DNA of 64,000 nt, from positions 1 through 64,000 of the forward strand of contig CALJLN010000010.1 of NCBI GenBank assembly GCA_937982565.1, given 5' to 3'. The position numbers and the translations under genes were made by a program. Shown piece by piece: positions 51,385 through 59,900 of this stretch (position 1 is the stretch's first letter; the number at the start of each line of letters is the position of its first letter). The notes under the pieces are model-generated. The model had not been told where the DNA came from. It worked only from the letters and a program-made list of their open reading frames with translations, and did no database searches. Source of the DNA: UBA2421 sp002343075 (lineage in GTDB: Bacteria > Planctomycetota > Phycisphaerae > Tepidisphaerales > Tepidisphaeraceae).

Positions 51385-51870
51385 CTATCTGCGGTACATC
51401 CCGACATTGCCCTGCTTGCTGAATTGCTCAAACTCGCCCGAATCAATGATTCTCGCACGGAGTGCCATGAGCCGGTCCAAGCCTGACGTATCCAAGCCGT
51501 TTGCACCGGAGTAGGCAAGGGTAAGTGGCTCGACACCTTTCGCCGCTGCCGCATCGGTGGCGGCGTTGGCTTGGGCATCGCCTGTTGCGGCGCTGGCTAC
51601 CTTGCTGAGATCAGTGCCTCCGGCCTTTTTGAGCGAGTTCTCGGTGGTCCAGCCCTCTCTTCCGCCGCTTGCCGAGCGTACCCATTTTACGTTGCGCTCA
51701 GTCACGCGTTCGAGGACGGGAATCTTCTCGCCCTTCTTCACACTTGCAACAACTTTCGTGGCACTGCTGCGTCCCGCGCGAAGCACGGCATCGCTCCCGG
51801 CGGTGATGTCTTCCGCTTGTGCAATGGTCGCAGCCAATCCGATGACGACGCAAAGAATGATCGCTCGCAT
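51385..51870 (-). CDS. Secreted bacterial SH3-domain protein
   Basis: 161 residues. ATG 51870 is preceded by AAAGGAC. Signal peptide RAIILCVVIGLAATIAQA, then an SH3b-like domain (about 20-80): ITAGSDAVLRAGRSSATKVVASVKKGEKIPVLE, KWVRSASGGREGWTTENSL. The remainder is Ala-rich and helical, ending MALRARIIDSGEFEQFSKQGNVGMYRR. SH3b domains often bind peptidoglycan or surface ligands; the target is unknown. It lies 6 bp upstream of the GT39 gene and downstream of the adenylate cyclase, all on the minus strand. Confidence 0.8.
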   Translation of the reverse strand: MRAIILCVVIGLAATIAQAEDITAGSDAVLRAGRSSATKVVASVKKGEKIPVLERVTERNVKWVRSASGGREGWTTENSLKKAGGTDLSKVASAATGDAQANAATDAAAAKGVEPLTLAYSGANGLDTSGLDRLMALRARIIDSGEFEQFSKQGNVGMYRR

Positions 51871-51923
51871 GACAGTCCTTTCGCGCACTTACCCAATCAT
51901 CTCAACCGGCTCACCCGCCGCCC

Positions 51924-53948
51924 TCACTTTGTCGTGGCATGATACACACCATCCCAATCCGACGGTGGAGGCGCTTCCCTGAACTCGCCGATCCGCCGCT
52001 GTAGCATCTTGCTTGGGCCATCTTCCGGGAACTCTGTAGCTAACTCAAGTAAAATCGAGTCTGCCGCATCCCAGTTCTGCTGCAGATATGCCTCCAAGGC
52101 ACGCTCAAAATCCCGCCGCAGTCGGCCCAGCGGACCGGATTCTGCCTCGATTTCCCCCATCAGCTCGTAGACCGCAATCGGCTCGGTTTTTCCCTTTACT
52201 TCGAGCAGATCGAGCTTTCGGAACAAAAATCGGTCGCGGGCCTGCGTCACTGTGCTTTCGGCAACGCAGATTTGCGTGTCGTAGAGCTTGTTGGCCGGCT
52301 CCAGTCGTGCCGCGAGATTTACAGCATCGCCGATTACTGTGTAGTTCAGCTTCCGCTGCGAACCCGTAAAACCCACGAACATCGAGCCAGAGTTGATTCC
52401 GATGCGGGTAATAGTGTCTTGCACCCCGAGCGCCGCCATCTCAGGTGCGATCTCTCGCTCTCGCCTCCGGATAGCCAGCGCCGAAGAACAGGCCCGCTGG
52501 GCATGATCGGGCTGGCTCAGCGGCGCGTTCCAAAACGTCATGATCGCATCGCCGATGTACTTATCGAGCGTGCCATCCAACTCAAGAATCTGTTCTGACA
52601 TCTCGCCGAGGTAATAGTTCAGCGCGGGCTCAATTTTCTCTTTCAACTTCTCGGTAAGCGAGGTGAAGCCGGCGAGGTCGGTAAACATAACGGTCATCTC
52701 AAGTTGCCGTCCGCCGACGGCAAGCTGCCGGGGGTTCTCGGCAAGCTCTGCCGCCACGCCGGGCGAAAGGCACGTTTCGAGGGCGCGCAAGAGCAAGCGA
52801 GCCTGGCGGTCTTCGAGAAAGTAACTCCACGAGATGCCGAGAATCGCCGCGATGACGATCGCCAGCAACGATGTTGTCGGGGAGAGCCAGATAATTGTGG
52901 ATCGATCGAAAAGCAGGTAACCGACGATCACAATCGCGATGGCCAGCGTGGCGACGGTCGCTGCTTTCCCCGCCGCCGCCCGAATCGCAATCGTACCGAC
53001 GGCGGTCAGGGCGGCGCAAGTCAGCGCGACAAGCGCGGTCACCACCGCTGGCACCGGCCAGGCCGCACGCCCGGCGAGCATGTTTGCAATCGCGGTCGCC
53101 TGCACCTCCACGCCGGGAATCTTGGGCGCGTTGGGCGCGGCTTTGATATCGTGCAACCCCTCCGCCGTTGTTCCGACGATCACAATCTTGTCCTTAAACC
53201 ACTCAGGTTTGATTCCAAAATCGACCTCCGGCGGTGAAACCGCAGCGGAAATGACACTCGACGCCGACCATGCAGGAAAGGTAGGCTCGCCGGTAGCACT
53301 CCGATGCGGGCCGTAATAATGCAGTAAGAACCCCCGTGAGACGTCCAGCCGCGACGTGATGCCGGCCGACTGAAGCGCCGCCAGTGCCACCGACGGCTTC
53401 CCATGCCGCTGAGGAATGAAGTCGCGATAGACCTTTTCGCTGGTAACATCCACCCCGCCAAAGGTGACCGCACGACTCACCGGCGGGCGAAACCGGCCCC
53501 ACTCCCCCCGCGAAGTGATGGTTCTTGCGAACACAACCGGAATCGACGTTTCATCGAGCCTTGATGCGAAAATTGTGTCGTCATCCAGACCGCGCGCGCT
53601 GATTTCACTAAAAAGGATGTCAAACACCACCGCCCGCGCACCGGCACGCTCGACGTGCTCGACTAGCAATGCCCAGTACTCCCTCGGCCAGGGCCAGCCA
53701 AACTCGAATCCGTCTTCGATCTGCGAGAGACTTTGCTGATCCACTGCCAGTATCACAACGTCGCCGTTTAGTTGGCTTTCGATGGGCCGGTTTCGATAGT
53801 ACCAGTCGTAGAAAACATGATCGGCAAGCCCCATCGCGACGCGCGTACCCGGCGCTCGATCGAGCGCGATTGCCAGAACCGCCGAGATCAGCGTAATCGC
53901 CACCACGGCGGCGAATCGGTGCGATGAGAGAAGCTTCCGAAAGTTCAC
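51924..53948 (-). CDS. CHASE2-domain adenylate/guanylate cyclase
   Basis: Membrane-bound sensor making cyclic nucleotides. Residues about 10-300 contain the extracytoplasmic CHASE2 domain (FYDWYYRNRPIES, VVILAVDQQSLSQIEDGFEFGWPWPREYWALLV) behind one membrane segment, followed by three more transmembrane segments (about 300-390). The class III cyclase domain follows: MTVMFTDLAGFTSLTEKL (first metal Asp), LDKYIGDAIMTFWNAPL (second), ITRIGINSGSMFVGFTGS and NYTVIGDAVNLAARLEPAN. The C-terminus is helical, TPR-like. Start GTG. Whether ATP or GTP is the substrate is unresolved. Confidence 0.92.
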   Translation of the reverse strand: MNFRKLLSSHRFAAVVAITLISAVLAIALDRAPGTRVAMGLADHVFYDWYYRNRPIESQLNGDVVILAVDQQSLSQIEDGFEFGWPWPREYWALLVEHVERAGARAVVFDILFSEISARGLDDDTIFASRLDETSIPVVFARTITSRGEWGRFRPPVSRAVTFGGVDVTSEKVYRDFIPQRHGKPSVALAALQSAGITSRLDVSRGFLLHYYGPHRSATGEPTFPAWSASSVISAAVSPPEVDFGIKPEWFKDKIVIVGTTAEGLHDIKAAPNAPKIPGVEVQATAIANMLAGRAAWPVPAVVTALVALTCAALTAVGTIAIRAAAGKAATVATLAIAIVIVGYLLFDRSTIIWLSPTTSLLAIVIAAILGISWSYFLEDRQARLLLRALETCLSPGVAAELAENPRQLAVGGRQLEMTVMFTDLAGFTSLTEKLKEKIEPALNYYLGEMSEQILELDGTLDKYIGDAIMTFWNAPLSQPDHAQRACSSALAIRRREREIAPEMAALGVQDTITRIGINSGSMFVGFTGSQRKLNYTVIGDAVNLAARLEPANKLYDTQICVAESTVTQARDRFLFRKLDLLEVKGKTEPIAVYELMGEIEAESGPLGRLRRDFERALEAYLQQNWDAADSILLELATEFPEDGPSKMLQRRIGEFREAPPPSDWDGVYHATTK

Positions 53949-54071
53949 GCCGCAGTTTTCTACCCCAAATCCCCGTTTGTTGCGCGTAATCGCGTTGTTG
54001 CAGTCGCGGCCAACCGTTGCGACAATTCATGGGTCTATCATTTTGACTACTCAAAATCGGAGAAGAGGCTT

Positions 54072-55085
54072 ATGCGGCTCAAATCGGCATTGCGAATGGT
54101 CCTGGCGGTGTCTCTGTTGGCGGTGCTGTCGGTCGGCTGCGCGTCAGACCGCAAGGTCATCGATCAGGCCGACCAGGTACATGGCAGCCTCGAAAAGGCG
54201 GTCATCAAAGATGAGGTGCTCGCCAACTATCTGCAGGAAGTCGGCGATCGAATCATTGAGCAGGCGGCCAAAATGTCAGCCGACGGTAAGGGGCCTTCGA
54301 AGCACTTTGCGACGGATAACACCTGGATGTTCGGCGAGGAAATGCGATTTCATTTCGTCAATTCCAAGACGCTCAACGCATTCACCACTGGCGGCGAGCA
54401 TATGTACATTTACACCGAGCTTTTCTTAAACTGCAAGAGTGAAGATGAACTGGCGGCGGTGGTGGCGCACGAGTTTGCGCACATCTATGGCCGGCATGTG
54501 CAAAAGGGCATGGATAATCGGCTGAAGGTGCTGGCAATCGCCGCAGGCGGTGCTGTAGCCGGAGCCGCGGTCGGAGGCAAGGACAACTGGGCCGAAGGTG
54601 CCGCCATCGGCGGGGGGCTTGGGCTGGCGGGCGGGTCGCTGCTCAACATGGGATTCACCCGACAAGACGAAGCCGAGGCAGACAAGTACGGCTTTCGATT
54701 CTATGTGCGCGCCGGCTGGGATCCGGAACGATTCGGCGACTTTTTTCAGAGCATGATCGACAAAGGGTATGACAAAACCCCCGCGATAGTCAGCGACCAC
54801 CCGACGCTTCGGAGCCGGGTCGAAAAGGCCAGGGAATACGCCGCCGAGTTGCCCCCCGAAGCCGCCGACTGGCGCCGCGAGCCGGTCGCGAGCGCTGCCC
54901 GCTTCCGCGACTTGCAAGCCCGAGCGGTACAGGTCGGAAAGAACACGCCGAATGATCGATCGCTGGAGAACAGCCGGGAACTGCTGCAGGCTTTGCCGCG
55001 AAGCTGCGTTTCGCCCATTCCTGCGTTTGAAGATCAGGTCGCGGCGCAGCAGGACTTGGTTAAGAAGGCGAGCGAAAAGAAGTAA
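54072..55085 (+). CDS. M48-family metallopeptidase lipoprotein
   Basis: Zinc protease probably in envelope protein quality control (BepA/LoiP-like). Lipoprotein signal VLAVSLLAVLSVGCASDRK. Active site HEFAH in VVAHEFAHIYGRHVQ (two zinc histidines and the catalytic glutamate) with the third ligand in DEAEADKYGFRFYVRAGWDP. A Gly/Ala-rich hydrophobic stretch (LAIAAGGAVAGAAVGGKDNW...GGGLGLAGGSLL) follows the active site. 337 residues. ATG preceded by AGAGG. Starts a plus-strand run with thiL and tsaE. Confidence 0.92.
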   Translation: MRLKSALRMVLAVSLLAVLSVGCASDRKVIDQADQVHGSLEKAVIKDEVLANYLQEVGDRIIEQAAKMSADGKGPSKHFATDNTWMFGEEMRFHFVNSKTLNAFTTGGEHMYIYTELFLNCKSEDELAAVVAHEFAHIYGRHVQKGMDNRLKVLAIAAGGAVAGAAVGGKDNWAEGAAIGGGLGLAGGSLLNMGFTRQDEAEADKYGFRFYVRAGWDPERFGDFFQSMIDKGYDKTPAIVSDHPTLRSRVEKAREYAAELPPEAADWRREPVASAARFRDLQARAVQVGKNTPNDRSLENSRELLQALPRSCVSPIPAFEDQVAAQQDLVKKASEKK

Positions 55086-55154
55086 AGCGCCCGTCCCCGG
55101 GCCGCAGCCTCCGTTCGCTTCGTCGCCGTTCGCGCGTCGTGGAGACTTCAAGTA

Positions 55155-56102
55155 ATGTCCGGCGAGTTTGATTTCATTGCATGGCTAAGGTCGCATCAGC
55201 GGGTCGATCGAAGACTGATCGTGCCGATCGGGGACGATCTCGCAGCCCTGAAGTGGGACGGCAACAACCTGCTGCTGGCCGGCGCCGATCAGGTACTTGA
55301 CGGCGTACACTTTGATTCGACTGTCCATTCACCTCGCGCGATCGGCATCAAGGCGATGAACCGCAACCTAAGCGATTGCGCCGCCATGGCGTGCCTGCCG
55401 GCTGCCGCGCTGGCGACAGTCGCGCTGCCTAAGGGAACCCCGATCGACTATGCGAAGGAACTCTTCCTCGGATTGCAGGAAGCGGGCGACAAGTTTGGCT
55501 GCGCGATCATCGGAGGGGATACGAGCAGTTGGAATGGCATGCTGGCGTTGAGCGTGACAATCCTGGCGCGCACGCAAGGAAGTCCGCTGCGCCGAAATGG
55601 CGCTCGGCCGGGCGATCATATACATGTTACCGGCCCTCTCGGCGGGAGCCTGCTTGGCCGCCATATGACATTCGCCCCGCGCGTTATGTTTGCCTGGGAG
55701 CATGCCCAGTCGCCGAAAAGCCTGAATGCGCCGGCGGCGAGCCTGATCACATCGATGATCGATCTGAGCGACGGCCTATCGCGCGACCTGCAGCACATCT
55801 GCCGAGAAAGCAGCGTAGGCGCGGTGATTTTTGCCGACAAGATTCCCGTTCATGCCGACGCCATAGAGATGAGTCGTGACGGCTTCTCGCCCCTGGAACA
55901 TGCACTCCATGACGGCGAGGATTACGAGTTGCTGCTAACCATGGACGGGATGCCAACCGAGCAAGCCGCGCGGCCGACGCACAGCGGCGAACCATCGCTA
56001 AACTGGATCGGCACGATCACCGATGAGCCGGGCATTTTTCTGCAATCCGCTGACGGCCGGAGAGAACCTCTTGAACCGAGAGCGTGGGAGCACCAGTTCT
56101 GA
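55155..56102 (+). CDS. thiL: Thiamine-monophosphate kinase
   Basis: Phosphorylates thiamine monophosphate to the diphosphate with ATP. Characteristic N-terminus LIVPIGDDLAALKW, then LLAGADQVLDGVHFD, IGIKAMNRNLSDCAAMACLPAAAL and DKFGCAIIGGDTSSWNGMLALSVTI; middle RNGARPGDHIHVTGPLGGSLLGRH; late MIDLSDGLSRDLQHICRESSVGA and HDGEDYELLLTM. 315 residues, complete. It precedes tsaE with 46 bp between, as in many genomes. Confidence 0.94.
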   Translation: MSGEFDFIAWLRSHQRVDRRLIVPIGDDLAALKWDGNNLLLAGADQVLDGVHFDSTVHSPRAIGIKAMNRNLSDCAAMACLPAAALATVALPKGTPIDYAKELFLGLQEAGDKFGCAIIGGDTSSWNGMLALSVTILARTQGSPLRRNGARPGDHIHVTGPLGGSLLGRHMTFAPRVMFAWEHAQSPKSLNAPAASLITSMIDLSDGLSRDLQHICRESSVGAVIFADKIPVHADAIEMSRDGFSPLEHALHDGEDYELLLTMDGMPTEQAARPTHSGEPSLNWIGTITDEPGIFLQSADGRREPLEPRAWEHQF

Positions 56103-56148
56103 GCGCACGCCCGTCCCCTTCAGAGGTGATGGCGATTAAGCTGTTATC

Positions 56149-56565
56149 GTGGTCTACCACTCGTGCAATCTCTCCGACACCGAAGGCATCGCTGGGCAGG
56201 TCGCCAAGAGGCTGCGTCCGGGCGACTGCATCGCACTCGATGGCGAGCTCGGCGCAGGGAAGACCCAGTTCGTCCGGGGGCTGGTTCGCGCGCTGGGGGG
56301 CGATGCCCGGTCAGTCAGTTCGCCGACCTATGTGCTTTTGCATATTTATGCATGCGCCGATGTGCAAATGTTCCACCTCGATGCCTATCGGGTAGCGGGC
56401 GCAGACGATCTAGAGGCGATCGGATTCACCGAACTGCTCGCGCAAGGCGGCATCACCGTTGTAGAGTGGGCGGCGCGTGTGCGTGATATCTTGCCCGAGC
56501 AGACGATTCATATCCGCATCACCGCGATTGACGAATCTTCGCGACGCATCGAAGTTGTTGAATAA
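56149..56565 (+). CDS. tsaE: tRNA threonylcarbamoyladenosine biosynthesis ATPase TsaE
   Basis: ATPase partner of TsaB/TsaD in t6A37 modification of tRNA. Walker A GELGAGKTQFVRGL (about 35-48), then SSPTYVLLHIY, FHLDAYRVAGADDLEAIGF (the family's conserved HxDxYR) and ITVVEWAARVRDILP (Walker-B-like with W). 138 residues from GTG 56149. It follows thiL. Confidence 0.94.
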   Translation: MVYHSCNLSDTEGIAGQVAKRLRPGDCIALDGELGAGKTQFVRGLVRALGGDARSVSSPTYVLLHIYACADVQMFHLDAYRVAGADDLEAIGFTELLAQGGITVVEWAARVRDILPEQTIHIRITAIDESSRRIEVVE

Positions 56566-56651
56566 GCGCGCCTCAGTAGCCGGATGAATCTGGGGCGCCT
56601 ACACTCCGGTCGAGACAAGTCGGTTAGCGGCTAAGAACAGGGTCTGCTTCT

Positions 56652-56933
56652 ATGCAACAACTTCGATCCCGCGCGGTCTGCGCTACTTCTGAAGCGATAT
56701 TGAGTTTTCTCACCGAGCGGCAGTTTGTCCGCCCGCATCGTCGGCTGGGCGACGTGATGATCGACCTGCACCAGGCCACCGGTGCCTGCGAGCTGGCCGT
56801 CAATCGCGCGATGGAGTGGCTGAAGCTCGACGCTGCCGCCCCCGTGGGGCGACTTCGGCGGACGGAACTGACGCAGCTATCGCGCAGCATTCACCGATTC
56901 TGGCGTGCCGCGGTGCATCACACCGACGCGTGA
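56652..56933 (+). CDS. Small hypothetical protein
   Basis: 93-residue open frame in the gap after tsaE, overlapping the carB 3' end by 16 bp in the opposite direction. Composition is ordinary coding-like (AILSFLTERQFVRPHRRLGDVMIDLHQAT, CELAVNRAMEWL) and probably helical. No domain was recognised and there is no good Shine-Dalgarno, so it is a moderate call. Confidence 0.4.
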   Translation: MQQLRSRAVCATSEAILSFLTERQFVRPHRRLGDVMIDLHQATGACELAVNRAMEWLKLDAAAPVGRLRRTELTQLSRSIHRFWRAAVHHTDA

Positions 56934-59900
56934 TAAGCCTGCAGCGGCTTGACGTCCCATCCACCCTTTTGCATCGCACCGATCGCCCGCGCCGCCGCCT
57001 CGGCAGCGGTGAGGGTGGTGAAGATCGGGACGCGATTTGCCACGCAGAGCGCTCGAATCTTTCCCTCGTCGGTTGCGGGGCCTTTTCTTGTCGGCGTGTT
57101 GATGACAAGCTGCACGTTGCCGTTCTTGATCAAGTCGCTGATGTTGGGCCGACCTTCCGCCAGCTTGCTCACACGTTCAGCTTTGATGCCGTGCTTCGCC
57201 AGCCACTGCCGAGTGCCTTCCGTGCAGATGATCTGGAAGCCGAGCCGCGCAAACTCCTGCGCGATCGGACGCACCAACTCCTTGTCGTCATTCCTTACAG
57301 AGATGTAAACCGCGCCCTTGAGCGGCAGATCGGTCCCCGCGGCCAGCTGCGCCTTGGCGAAAGCGAGGTCGAATGTGGCATCGATGCCCATGACTTCACC
57401 GGTCGAGCGCATTTCGGGGCCGAGGATGATGTCAACCCCCGGAAACTTGCTGAACGGGAAGACCACTTCCTTTACGCTCACATGTTTCGGGTCGGGCGGG
57501 TCTTGCGTGTAGCCGAGTTCGGTTAACTTCTTGCCAGCCATTATTTTAGCCGCGATTCTGGCCCACGGGATGCCGGTGGCCTTGCCCACAAAAGGCACCG
57601 TGCGACTGGCGCGCGGGTTGACTTCGATGACGTAAATCTCGCCGTCTTTAATCGCAAACTGCACGTTCATCAGCCCGCAGACGCGCAGCTCCTTGGCCAG
57701 CAGTTTCGCCTGCCGTTTCAGCTCCGCGACGATATCCTTGCTGAAGGTGTACGGCGGGAGCACGCAGGCGCTGTCGCCGGAGTGAATACCCGCTTCTTCA
57801 ATGTGTTCCATCACGCCGATGACAATGGCTGTTGAGGAAGGCACTGAGGCATCAGACAAGGGGGCACGAAGTGAAGAGCCTGAATCTCTTTGCTCCGTGC
57901 CTTCTGCACCGTAATCCGCGATCACATCCAGATCACACTCATCTGCATTATCCAGAAACTTATCGACCAGAATCGGCGCGTCGGCGATCGTGGATGCGTC
58001 GACTGCGTGCGCCATGTAATGGTTCAGTTGTTCTTCGTCTGAAACAATCTCCATCGCGCGCCCGCCGAGGACGAAGCTGGGGCGAACTAAGACCGGGTAG
58101 CCAATTTCCTTGGCAATCGCACGGGCCTGGTCAATGGTGCGAGCGATGCCGTTGGGCGGCTGCTTTAACCCCAGTTTTTGCAACAGGTTACGAAATTGCT
58201 CTCGATCGCCGGCGCGATCAAGAGAATCGATGCTGGTTCCGAGCAGTGGCACGCCGGCTTCGTGCAGGCCGCGGGCGAGGTTGAGGGGGGTTTGACCACC
58301 GAGTTGGACGATGACGCCTTTGACGAGACCAGAAGCGACAGAGCGACGTAGCGACGGAGCGACGGAGGGTTTGACAGCCGACTCCTTCTTCCCTTCGTCG
58401 CTACGTCGCTCCGTCGCTTCGTCGCTATTGAACTGCGAGCCATTCACCCGCTCGCACACATTCAGCACATCCTCGTGTGTCAACGGTTCGAAAAACAGCA
58501 GGTCGGACGTGTCATAATCCGTCGAAACCGTTTCCGGGTTCGAGTTGATCATCACAGCCTCGAAGCCGAGTTCCTTCACCGCAAACGCCGCCTGCACGCA
58601 GCAGTAGTCGAACTCAATTCCTTGCCCAATCCGATTCGGCCCACCGCCGATGATGACGATTTTGGGTTTGTCGGTAAGGCGGATTTCATCTTCGGAAGAG
58701 ACGGAGGACCGTAGAGATGAACAGAGCGAGTGCGCACCGGGAGCGCCCTTCACTTCGTCACTTTGTCTCTTTGTCTCTTCGTCGATCAGTGAAGCAAACG
58801 GCGTTTCGTATGTCGAGTAATAGTACGGCGTCGACGCTTCAAACTCTGCGGCGCAGGTGTCGACGAGCTTGAAGACCGGCTCAACCCCTGCATGCTGCCG
58901 TGCCTTGCGCACCTCGCCTGGCAGCACGCCAAAGAGGTTCGCGAGTTGGACATCGCTATAGCCAAACTCCTTGGCACCGCGCACGACAGCGGCAAACACT
59001 TCGGGCCGAGAGTCGCGCAGCGACCAATGATTTGCGGCCTCCTCGGGCGCGCCCTCGAATTCTGTCAGCTCCTTCATTTGCCCCAAAAACCACGGATCGA
59101 TGTGCGTCAACTCATGAATCTGCTCGATGCTCCACCCCATCTTGAGAGCATATCGCACATAGTAGAGCCGCCCCTGCGACGGCACCGCGAGCTTGCGCCG
59201 CAGCGTTTCTTCGGGAATCGGCCAAACCGTAGCATGGGTTTCCAACCCATTCTTTTCTCGGGATTGAAGAACGGGTTGGAAACCCGTGCTACTTTGCGCA
59301 CTCAGCCACTTGTCATTCTTATCCAACCCAAACCCAAACCGCTTCACTTCCATGCTGCGGATGCCCTTCTGCAGCGCCTCTTTAAAAGTGCGGCCAATCG
59401 CCATCGCCTCGCCGACGCTCTTCATTTGCGTTGTCAGCGTTTCATCAGCGTCCGGGAACTTTTCAAAGGTCCAGCGCGGAATTTTGACCACGACATAATC
59501 GATCGTGGGTTCAAAACACGCGCTAGTGTGCAGCCGGCCGTCTTGGGTAGATGTGATCGGATTCGGAAGCTCGTCCAGCGTATAACCCACCGCCAGCTTC
59601 GCCGCGATTTTTGCAATCGGATACCCCGTCGCCTTCGACGCCAGCGCGGAAGATCGCGACACGCGCGGGTTCATTTCGACGACGACCATGTCGCCGTTGT
59701 CCGGGTTGATGGCGAACTGGATGTTGCTCCCGCCGGTCTCCACGCCCACGGCGCGGATGACCGCGAAGCTGGCGTCGCGCATCCGCTGATACTCTTTATC
59801 CGTCAACGTCTGAATTGGCGCGACGGTGATGCTGTCGCCTGTATGCACGCCCATCGCGTCGATGTTTTCGATCGAGCAGATGATGATGCAGTTGTCGTTC

